A DNA stretch of 64,000 bases from Cordilura impudica (taxonomy: Eukaryota; Arthropoda; Insecta; Diptera; Scathophagidae): contig OY821518.1 in the NCBI GenBank assembly GCA_963682025.1, forward strand, positions 128,786,543 through 128,850,542, in the 5' to 3' direction. The notes beneath the pieces were generated by a model. It was not told the origin of the DNA and searched no databases. It saw only the letters and a list, made by a program, of their open reading frames with translations. This document shows positions 55,561 through 64,000 of this stretch, piece by piece; positions within the stretch are counted from its first letter, which is position 1; each line of letters opens with the position of its first letter. The translations under genes and the position numbers were made by a program.

Positions 55561-56200
55561 TTTGAGGATGTATTAAAAATTCTGAAATTGTAAAGTGATT
55601 TACCACCACAACAATAACAACAATTACCACTACCACACACAAATTATAAAATATAGAATAACGGAAACAACACATAAAAAATCTTATTTTTTACATTTTC
55701 ATTGATGTCACTGAATCTGTTGAACCAATTTTGGTAATTTTAAGTATCAACTTGCACAGGCTATCAATGAATCATCTTCACTAAAAATGAGCAATCCAGC
55801 TTATCTATTGAGGGCCTGATAGTGATTTCCACAGACAGACGGACGGACATCGCCATATCATCACCGCTTGTTCTTAAGCGCCCCGTTAGGTGAGTAGGTA
55901 GCATGCTCGCCTATCATGCGAGGGGTCGTGGGTTCGATTCCCACCAGAGGCTTTGGTCTGTCGCAGCAAAAAAAAAAAAAAAATAATTAACACACTACTC
56001 CCTCTTTCCTCCTGAACCTATTTTCCTGAGATCAACACAGTGCACTGCATCTGTAGGGGGCATCCCCTGAGTGTTGATTAAAAAAAAAAAAAAAAGATCA
56101 GGAATATTAATATTTAATGTAATGCAGACTTTTTACCAATTATTACAAATGGAACGAGAAGCACATATATACCTTCTGCACAATGGTATGGAGGGTATAA
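55561..56200 (+). mobile_element. Family C 3'-end fragment, interrupted by a SINE
   Basis: It reads as the end of C2: GATTTCCACAGACAGACGGA, ATCGCCATATCATCACCGCT, then after the SINE CCAATTATTACAAATGGAAC and GCACAATGGTATGGAGGGTA. The SINE occupies 55879-56095. Confidence 0.75.
55879..56095 (+). mobile_element. tRNA-derived SINE (family 1), Asp-like head
   Basis: The head (55880-55955) has a perfect 5-bp anticodon stem CTCGC/GCGAG around loop CTATCAT (anticodon position ATC, U33 conserved). It has a perfect T arm GTGGG-TTCGATT-CCCAC and a consensus B box GGTTCGATTCC at 55931-55941. The acceptor stem no longer pairs, so it is not a functional tRNA. An internal A-tract, a unique body (ACTCCCTCTTTCCTCCTGAA, CTGTAGGGGGCATCCCC) and a terminal A-tract (56080-56095) follow. 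Transcription would use the internal pol III promoter. Confidence 0.85.
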
Positions 56201-57229
56201 AATATAATTACCATTGAATGACAATGAAATTGTCTGGCATTGGTATTAATTGTTTTAATGCTGTTGAAATTTTATTGCCAATGAAAAATTCAAGTATGTG
56301 TGATGAAAACGTACCAACTGTGATGTAATCTACTAGGCGTTTTTTTCGAGTTAAACATACGGAAATGTTATTGTTTAAATCAAATGCGTAAATTTCTATT
56401 GAATATTAATGTTATTGTTTTTAACATGTCTTGTATTGTTAGCTGACAATAATTATTAGCAATGAATTAATCTAGTCCGAAGGATAAATGATTTGGTTTT
56501 AATTATTACGATTACTACAAGAATCCATTCTTTAAATTTAATCTAAGGAAAACGGATATAAATTTATTAATCACAACTGAAAGTGAAATTTGTTAAAAAG
56601 TAACATATAACTACTCGTAGTTTTCTTTGATTTAATGATAACTTATTGGAGTTTTGATACAGCTGACCCTACGTTTTAAGGCGGTCAGAACTGCAGTCAA
56701 GATTTTGTGCCAACTAGATAACAAAATGCATTACATTCACTATAATCTAACTCGTTTTTTAACCAGATATATTATTTTATTTTTAATTGTTATTTACGCT
56801 TGTGAATCTTAATAAAACGTTTCTTTTCCTAATTGGTAACACTATTGTCTTTTACTCTTATAATAGTGTTACTAATACATTCATGGACGATAACTTGTGA
56901 ATCGGATTTGATGGATAACTTATGAATCGGATTTTATCTGTTGGTTTTTAAATGGCCTTAAACGTAGTTTAAACTTTCACAAAGATATATATTAATCCTA
57001 GAAACTACAAAAAAAAAAAATTATATAAAAATTGAAACTAATCGAACACCACTATTTTCCATAATTTGTTTTGATGTTTATTTCTGTTAAAAAAAAATTT
57101 TTTTAGTAAAAATAGGAAGCTACGAAAATTTTGATAAAATATTCATTTTACTGCTCCAACACAAAACTAAAATTGCCAAAATTTTTAGTCAATTTGATTT
57201 TTTATTTTTTTTTAAATATCACATAATTT
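56201..57229. other. Unassigned AT-rich sequence
   Basis: About 1 kb; no feature recognised beyond homopolymer runs. Confidence 0.4.
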
Positions 57230-57590
57230 TAAAGCCCTCAAAATATTGGAGAGTATGATACCTTCCTTTTATGCAGGCATCTTAACAGTTTCTCTACTCT
57301 AATTACACTGTAAAACAGTCCTGAATTCCCATAGAATTTCATGACGATTTTTAAAGTTTTCGAACTCACTTAGTCTGAGTCTGGGGTAATTTTTTCGCGT
57401 CACATCAGCTTTTTGTGATTTACTAACTAAGTAAATATATATCAGTAATATATATAACCGACCCCTTTTAGTTTTTCCGGAGGAACATTTTTTCTTTGTG
57501 GACCTATTCCCTATAGACCCTTCTTAGGGGCGCTTCCCTAAAAAATTTATGATTTTTGTATAATTTTAGAGATAAAATACCAAACCTGGC
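57230..57590 (+). repeat. Dispersed repeat family G, copy 2
   Basis: It shares with 38560-38985 the blocks ATTACACTGTAAAACAG, TTTCATGACGATTTTTAAAG, TTTTCGAACTCAC, CCGACCCCTTTTAGTTTTTC and AATTTATGATTTTTGTATAA, in the same order and orientation. Boundaries are approximate. Confidence 0.6.
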
Positions 57591-58045
57591 AAGCTCCTTT
57601 TTTAAATTTTGAAAAACTCAAAGTTCGTCAAACTATCAACGTAATTACAAGAATATGAATCCAATACCCAAAAAATTTACCCAAAAAATTGTCCCAGGAG
57701 AGAAACAACTACAATCGTTCAACTAAGAATGGGGCATTGCAATTTTTCCCACAAATATATATTGGCAAAAACAACAGCTCCCCTTTGCACCACTTTGCTA
57801 TACGAAACTCAACATCACACACATCTGAGATGAGTTTTCATCTTACAACTATACTAGAAAAAAGATCTTAATATAAAATTAATTTGCAAAATCATAATGG
57901 AAAATAGTATACGAACTTAAATCAAAAATCGTCCAATCTTTCATTCGAAAGCCACTGCTGCTCATACTCCTTTTTCTACTTATACTTATTTCAATAATTG
58001 TATTATGTGATTATAAATACATAAATAAATATTTTTTTTTCAATG
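57591..58045. other. Unassigned sequence
   Basis: About 450 bp; nothing recognised. Confidence 0.4.
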
Positions 58046-58197
58046 GTGCGTGGTAAAGAAGAAGAAGAAAGCATATATTTCAAAAATTCATAAATACACT
58101 GTATTCGGTTTTAAACCGGTTTCTGGCATTTCAGCCTTCATCAGCGATTTATTGAACATTGTGATAATTGTTATGTTATAATTAAATAGATTGTTTC
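58046..58197 (-). repeat. SINE family 2 body, head missing
   Basis: On the minus strand: CACAATGTTCAATAAATCG, CTGATGA (58144-58138), GGC-TGAAAT-GCC, GAAAC (58123-58119), AATACAGTGTATTTATG, ending CACGCACCATTGAAA. It matches the body of the 37385 copy and the repeat at 1900-2056. Confidence 0.75.
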
Positions 58198-58299
58198 TAT
58201 CTGAAATTTTTCCACTTTTTTTAGTTTAGTTAAATAGAACATGCATTTTAATAGTTTAACAAGCAGTAATATGATGCGCTATGCCACACGCCTCGTAAC

Positions 58300-59162
58300 C
58301 ATTTTATTTAATTTTGGCGATTTTTGATTTTATCGATTTTTGTTTCTGCGATTTTTGATTTTGGCGATTTTTGACATTGGCGATTTTTGTTTTTCGATAT
58401 TTTCGGTATTGGCAATTTCTGAAGTTTTAAATTTTTGTTATTCGCGATTTTCGGTTTTGGCGATTTTTGATTTTGGCGATTTTTGATTTTGGCAATTTTT
58501 AGCATTCACGATTTTCGGTGATTGCGCCCATATATTACACAATTACTCACATAGGTAATTAATATACCTGTCAAAAGTTTCAAGACTGTCATTTTCATAG
58601 TACATACTTCATATTTTTTGTACAAGAGGTGCCATGCCAATTTGTCCGATGTCGCCCATTTTTGTCCAACTATTCACATAAATATTTTAAGAACTTACAC
58701 AAAGTTGCAAGGCTTTTGAAACTACATACTCCAGATATATGACATTAAATATTTACTTTGAATGGGGGTGTCACGCCCACTGATCTGATCCAGTCCATTT
58801 TTTCCGAGTACTAACGTTGCTAACTTATGAACTCACACAAAGCCCCAAGGCTTTCACTATTATATGATATTGAATACTTACTTTGTGTAGGGGGTGTCAC
58901 GCCGACTGATCCGATTCCGCCCATTTTTTATCAGACTAATCCATTAATAACTCATGAAATCAGATAAAGTTCCAAGGCTTTCACTTTTACAGTACTCCAG
59001 ATATATGACATTACACATTTACTTTATATGGGAGGTGCCACGCCCACTTGGTAGGTACAGTGGTGTCTTCTATAAACCACAAACAAACCTACAAACGTAC
59101 AAACAAACGTACAAAGCTCCAATTTTGTATAAAAGATTATATATTTTTTTTTATATAACAGA
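58300..59162 (-). mobile_element. Helitron D4, non-autonomous, 3' end not found
   Basis: On the minus strand the candidate 5' end is TCTGTTATATAAAAA at 59162. It is followed by the TTTGTACGTTTGTTTG leader, four to five array units (for example GGCGTGGCACCTCCCATATA at about 59045) and the CGCCAAAATC-type short repeats at 58310-58530. No CTRR end recognised. Confidence 0.7.
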
Positions 59163-59194
59163 TATTTTAATTGAACCAAATATCAGCAAATTAA

Positions 59195-59239
59195 TTGACA
59201 GGGATTCGGCAAAGCCGAATTAATTACTCTTACTTGTTT
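59195..59239 (-). mobile_element. Family C-like 5' terminus fragment
   Basis: On the minus strand: AACAAGTAAGAGTAATTAAT with the hairpin ATTCGGC-TTT-GCCGAAT. Only about 45 bp are recognisable before Helitron D4 sequence begins. Confidence 0.65.
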
Positions 59240-59352
59240 ATCACTTCAAATTTAAAGAAAATTTCTTTATTCAAAATCATTTTAATGAAATTTGTTTGAA
59301 AAAATATTTATTTTCATTTTGAAAATATTGTTAAGCATTGATTTATTCATTA

Positions 59353-59731
59353 CTAGCAGATTCCAGCCCTCGAAATTCGAGTGCAAATTCTAGGAAATTT
59401 TATTTTTTCATATAATAAAGACCCCGAAGGTATGCTAATCAATTATAGCCAATTCACAAATCAACACAAAAAAACAAACTCATTTTATTGCAAACACATT
59501 AACAAATTTAATAAACACATACATAGCATTGTATAATTGTATGTATGTGTTAGTAGCGTATTTAAATGCAATTTACTCAAAATAAAGGGGGAAAAAATTA
59601 AAAATCTGTAAATCTGCAAAATGGCTAAAAAGAAATACCTTTCAAATAATATACGCTTGGTCAAAATCGGGATAATACGATAGAACAAAACATCGGTCAC
59701 AAGAAATCGCCTAGCCTATTAATATTATAGA
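59353..59731 (-). mobile_element. Helitron E3, complete 379-bp non-autonomous copy
   Basis: On the minus strand it starts TCTATAATATTAATAGGC (59731) and ends CGAGGGCTGGAATCTGCTAG (59353), followed by T. The hairpin CTCGAA-TTTCGAG lies about 15 bp before the terminus. No ORF. This copy defines the minimal ends shared by E1, E2 and E4. Confidence 0.85.
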
Positions 59732-59766
59732 TAATAAAATAAAATCCCTTATTTGATAAAAAAAAA

Positions 59767-60504
59767 ACAAGTAAGAAAATTATAGTCGGTCTAGCCCGAC
59801 TATTCGATACCCTATACCATGGTTTAGGTCCAACTAATTGGATATAGAAAATAAGCATGAACCAAATTTGAGTGGCATTGTTATTAATTTTTTTGCCTGC
59901 AGATATGAAAAAGTTCATATCGGGTGCTACATTTGTATGGGGACTAGGTCAAAAAATGGACCGATACTGACCATATTTGGTAAAGTCACTTACGTTTTGA
60001 AAAAATATGTACAAAACAAATTTGAGAAAAATCTGTGCAATATTTTTGTGTATTGATAGATTTAAGTGAAGATCGGGAAACGGCTCTATATGGGGCCTAT
60101 GAATAAGAATTGTCCCATAGAGATTATTTTTGGACTACTGATTAATGGATATAATAAACACATACAAACCCAATGACTGAGATCTATATGATAATTTGAA
60201 TCTGATGGCAATTTATGTCGATTTCATAAGGGTCATTTGTATGGGGACTAGGTCTGAACATGGACCGAATTTCACCGATTTCAATAGCGCTTATGCTATG
60301 GCTGATTACAGCTTATATACCAAATTTCATTAAAATATATTCATATCTGTGATCTGTAGTTTGATTACAAGATGGATACAAAGGGACGGACATCAAAGTC
60401 GATCGGTATAATAGAAGATGGGTCTAGGTCAAATATTTTTAGTAGTTACAAACAGCAGCACAAAGTCATTATACCCAAACCACATAGTGGTATAGGTCTA
60501 AAAA
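59767..60504 (+). mobile_element. Family A element A13
   Basis: It begins AACAAGTAAGAAAATTATAG inside a run of A; the palindrome carries one mismatch (TCTAGCCCGAC). It runs through the whole family sequence to ACCACATAGTGGTATAGGT, where the last TATAA is lost. The GTCC microsatellite is almost absent here. Confidence 0.8.
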
Positions 60505-61499
60505 ATAAAATTTTTTCTCAAATAATTTTTTGACACTGCCATTTTAACATTTTCCGAAAAGAGTATTAAAAACTTTAAGGGAGCTTACTTGGATTGAACC
60601 AGACTAACATATTGTTTTATATTTTAGTAAACATTGTGATGGCTTAATTATTTAAATATAATTACATTCCTGCAAGACATTCTTTAAAAAGAAACTTTCA
60701 TAACAAGTTTAAAACTTTAAATGTATGTATCTGAAAACTTTGAAATTTTTAATCCACAAAAAAAAAATGAAAATGTAGTTAACCCACATCCCAAAATCTA
60801 TTACAATACTATACAAAGTACAACAACAACAGTCGCTATCAAATGTATGTCCTTACATGCGAGTATGTGCGGAGCACAAATAGGGAACATTTTGTTTGAT
60901 CCATTGTGCAGAAGTAACAACCCATAAAATAAAATTCAACCCTCATCTAAAAAAAAACTTGGTCAAACAATGACAAAACCTACCTACTCCTACAATTCGC
61001 AAGATAACAATACAAACACCCAAAAATCCCCCCACAATATATTGTAGAAAAAAAAAACAAAACAAAATACTGGGAGAGAACATTTTAAAATGAAAGCGAT
61101 TCAAAAGTAATGTGTTGAGAAATTTTAAAATTAAGGGGGCACGACGACAATGAACGCTTTAACGTGCGTACGGCGATTGTTCGAAAATCAGAGCATGTCT
61201 GGGAGGTTAGTGATGAATGTTAGCAATGAAAGCAGGCCGACTTGGAAGGGTGGTACAGGCCAAAAAAGATGGGGAGACATTTGTTAATAGTCTGCTTAAA
61301 ATGCTGGCCAACATCATGATGTTTAATGGATATATGTATGTACGCTATATTCTTTTGGATGATTTTAACATTATTTTTTCAGTCGTTTGTCGGTAGTCAA
61401 TCAAAAACGTATCCCAATCATTACAACCAATATTTATTATTATATATTGAATCGTTTTAGTTTTTCTTTTTTGTTTTGCATTTAATAAAAACTTAACCA
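60505..61499. other. Repeat-poor sequence, no gene called
   Basis: About 1 kb without any of the families seen elsewhere. A less AT-rich block at 61130-61280 (GGGGGCACGACGACAATGAA; GCATGTCTGGGAGGTTAGTG) has no recognised frame. Confidence 0.45.
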
Positions 61500-62383
61500 A
61501 CCAAAACATTGTTGGTATTAAGAAATTTTCTAAACAATATAGTTTATGGACAAAAGCTCAGCCAGAACGGTGTGTTGAAGTAAAAAAAACGCGAAATCGC
61601 GTAAAAACTCACACTTATCAGTTTCTACCGGCATTTAGTTGAAATAATACCATAATAAGTAATTCTGCAAGGCGCATAAATGTTTCAGTGTTGCTGTTAC
61701 GCGGCGTTAACTAAATATTACTTGCGGCTAAATTGTGTATCGCTAAAAGCAGTCGTGTAAAAAAAAAAATATGATGAAACAGAAAAAAACGAGCGCGCGT
61801 TCCTTCAATTATTTTCAAACAAACAATTAAATTAAATCACTGCACATCAACAAGCTAAAGTAAAGAAAAGCAACAGCAACAACAACAACAACGAAAAAGA
61901 CTCCAACCGACCAACGCCAAAGTTACGCGTCTTTTGTTTATTTTTTCTTTAAACTTATGTTACGTCGACGACATCGACGTCGTTATATTAAACCCTTTTC
62001 GCTCCCCTTGTGGTTGTAAGAAAATTCAGTATCATCATCATCATCATCATCATCGTCACCATCATCATCGCCACGTAAAATATCATGTTCTTTGGGTGCG
62101 TTTTTTTTATATCTTTAAGTCGTTTTTTAAATGTTAGTTTTTTGCTTTTGCTGTTGCTGCTGTTGTTGTTGTTGTATATTTAACGTGTGAATTTTAACGC
62201 CAATATGTCTGACAGCGTCTGACAGACGTGTCAAAATAGTAAAATTTCAACGTCTATCATTACAAGTGGCATTAACTGAATTATGTTTTTAGAGGAATTA
62301 GGTTTGTTTTGTTTTGTTTTGCTGTATTTTCGCAAATTTTTGTTGAGAAGTAGTATTATCCATAGCCACTTTGAAAATTAACG
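61500..62383 (+). other. Candidate untranslated first exon of a host gene
   Basis: This is the least TE-like segment of the window: relatively GC- and CpG-rich, with (CAA)n at 61871-61892, (ATC)n at 62030-62072 and a (TTG/TGC)n run at 62148-62175. Long 5' UTRs of fly regulatory genes often look like this. It ends in AACG|GTAAGT at 62384, a strong 5' splice site. An initiator-like TCAGTTT occurs at 61619. No long ORF exists (a 32-codon frame starts at 62283). The call rests on composition and the splice donor only. Confidence 0.3.
62030..62072. repeat. (ATC)n microsatellite
   Basis: About 13 ATC-type triplets with two interruptions (GTC, GCC). In one frame it reads as a histidine run, but no supporting ORF surrounds it. 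Confidence 0.9.
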
Positions 62384-62389
62384 GTAAGT

Positions 62390-63217
62390 TTTTGTTTTGC
62401 CGTCGGCAATTTCGTTTCTTTAAAGAACATATTGTTTGGAGGACAATTATTGCTTTTATTATATATTTCATTATCTGATATTTTACAAAAATTTTAAGGA
62501 ATCGAAGTGATTTTTACCAGAGCTCCTCAATACTCAAGTATCGAGCTACTCAAGCTGCTCGAGTAGTAAATGATTTACTCCGCCCGTTCGAGTATCTCGA
62601 GTAGTAAAAACTAAAATTTTTCACATTTGACAGCATGTACAAATATTTATATAACTATTTAGTGCAACAAATATATACTTTTTGAAATCGTAGAGGAACC
62701 AGAAATATTACCTTCAAATTACACTTATACTGTGCTACTGGCGTAAGCAAATTACTACACGAAAAGCTCGACTACTTTCCTTACGAACCTTTTAAAATAT
62801 GCACTCCATAGATGTTTGGCAGCATTTTATAAAAATATTTTTAAATATACATGGTATATCTCTATATATTTTAGGGTTAGTTATACCAATAGGTTACTTT
62901 TCTGCAATATTGAACCATTTTGAAAAAAAATTGAGGAGTGTGGTAACTATTGCTCGAAAAAGATCATCCACTTTCATTCAAATATAAGAAAGTTTGTTGA
63001 TATTTTACAATAAATATTTTTTATCAGGTTCTGAATAACTTTCATTCTTTAATTTTTAACCAGATTAAGAGATGCTGCTTCATCAAAACTCGTTTAAACA
63101 TGAACGGTCTAAAGCTTCGAAAAAAAAACACAAAATAAATATAATATACAGTGTCTCCAAATGAGGAGGGACAGGTATTTGTATTTTATTAATTTTTGTA
63201 AAATATCAATATTACGT
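62390..63217. other. Unassigned sequence with CGAGTA cluster
   Basis: At 62533-62606 the motif CGAGTA or CAAGTA/CAAGCT is repeated seven times, partly as inverted copies (CTCGAGTAGTAAA twice). Otherwise no feature recognised. Confidence 0.4.
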
Positions 63218-63400
63218 TTTTTATAACCTCCACACCTCAGTGGCAGAGATTATATATTGGTTTATCATTCTGTTTGTAACCCATCGAAAAACTAATTTCC
63301 GACCCCATAAAATATATAATTTCCTGATCCTTACCACAGCTCGAATCGATATAGCAATGTTCGTCTGTCCGTCTGTCCGTCTGTCTGTTGAAATCACGCT
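63218..63400 (-). mobile_element. Family C-like 3' terminus fragment
   Basis: It starts TTATAACCTCCACACCTCAG with GGCAGAGATTATATATTGG (hairpin), then CATTCTGTTTGTAACCCATCG, ACCCCATAAAATATATAAT and GTCCGTCTGTCCGTCTGTC. This is the order seen at the end of C1, diverged. Confidence 0.65.
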
Positions 63401-63715
63401 CATTCAAAAAAACTATTTAACTGGGTAAACTTACAATAGTGTCATTTGCCAATATTCCCGCCAGGTTGGCGTTGAAAATGGAGTAGATCGGGCATCACTG
63501 TGCTTCGATACGAGCAAAAATATGTAGATACCTCAAAAAAAAAAATATATAACCCAGTGTTTTTGTTGTAATATTTAAGTGGTTGAATATAATAGTTGTA
63601 CAACAACATTCACAGCTCAAAAAAGCCACAAAAAAATGATGCAATCATACAAACCACCACAACAACCACGAGCCATGTTAGTAGTACTGCCACATAGTTT
63701 TTTATCCTTATCACG
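63401..63715. other. Unassigned spacer
   Basis: About 315 bp; nothing recognised apart from the possible fading of the family C fragment (GTTGGCGTTGAAAATGGAG). Confidence 0.35.
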
Positions 63716-64000
63716 ATATAATAAAAAAAAATCGCCAATATGAAAGAAAAAATATAGTGCTTAATGAAAAACGAAAAATGTGAAATTATAAATGAAAAAT
63801 GGAAACTGAAAAATGATAAATGGAAAACGGAAAACGAAAAATGAAATTTGAAAAATTAAAAATGAAAAATGAAAACAGAAAAAAAATGAAAATGGAAAAT
63901 GGAAAATTAAAAATAAAATATGGAAAATGGAAAAGGGAAAATGAAAAATGAAAATTAAAAATTAAAAATTAAAAATTAAAAATTAAAAATTAAAAATTAA
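63716..64000. repeat. A-rich low-complexity tandem repeat
   Basis: Degenerate units of GAAAAATGGAAAA/GAAAAATGAAAA pass into a regular (AAAATT)n tract in the last 45 bp and run off the window. Confidence 0.85.

Noticed and set aside
55880..55955. Functional tRNA-Asp gene
   Set aside because: Anticodon and T arms fold, but the acceptor stem does not pair and the head is followed by a SINE body and A-tracts.
61934..62137. Histidine-rich ORF (HHHHHHHRHHHH)
   Set aside because: Encoded by the (ATC)n microsatellite, with no start context or flanking protein-like sequence.

Overview
This window looks like gene-poor, AT-rich intergenic or intronic DNA of a higher fly (Diptera). That assignment is inferred from the repeats, not from a host gene. 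The evidence is: DINE-1/Helentron-like repeats with GTCC microsatellites, several mariner and Tc1 relics, RNase H-bearing non-LTR retrotransposons, and Helitrons with TCTATA...CTAG ends. A non-Drosophila schizophoran fly is likely; I cannot name the species. I see no bacterial-type operons, no CRISPR array, no rRNA and no functional tRNA gene. I found no host coding gene I can assert. There are only two weak host-exon candidates: 4135-4270, and 61500-62383 as a possible untranslated first exon.

Layout. 0.4-1.1 kb: internally deleted mariner. 1.3-2.1 kb: short tandem repeat, then a foldback repeat. 2.1-4.9 kb: Helitron 'E1' with a nested family A element. 6.5-11.8 kb: a family A element split by a 4.5-kb family C element, itself carrying two tandem Helitrons. 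12-13 kb: another Helitron. 13.45-18.0 kb: nearly full-length, decayed non-LTR retrotransposon with ORF1, endonuclease, RT, RNase H and a C-terminal Cys/His region. 18-23.3 kb: mariner remnant, two further non-LTR fragments and a mariner with intact TIRs (20956-22260). 23.5-26.6 kb: family C fragment, foldback MITE and three family A copies, two of them in inverted orientation. 26.6-29.7 kb: no recognised feature. 29.7-31.6 kb: Helitron E2 interrupted by a non-LTR insertion with a candidate 7-bp target duplication. 32.9-34.2 kb: internally deleted autonomous Helitron keeping the end of its helicase. 34.2-35.2 kb: TIR element family F. 35.3-38.5 kb: family A copies and a tRNA-derived SINE. 41.75-45.85 kb: second large family C copy, in opposite orientation to the first. 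46-51.7 kb: family A, Tc1, mariner, non-LTR and family F (with 9-bp target duplication) packed together. 53.3-60.5 kb: Helitron, SINE and family A/C mosaic. 60.5-63.2 kb: the most host-like, repeat-poor sequence.

How the parts relate. Families A (about 790 bp, 13 copies or parts) and C (about 3 kb without insertions) look like non-autonomous rolling-circle (Helentron/DINE-1-type) elements. Both begin AACAAG, carry a strong palindrome within the first 50 bp, then GATACCC, and end in a second hairpin ending GGTATA. Helitron families D and E have classical TC...CTAG (or CTGG) ends with a 3' hairpin. The only Helitron protein trace in the window is the 33831-34218 relic. The nesting gives relative ages: A before C before Helitron D; Helitron E before non-LTR L3; F before A11; C before SINE.
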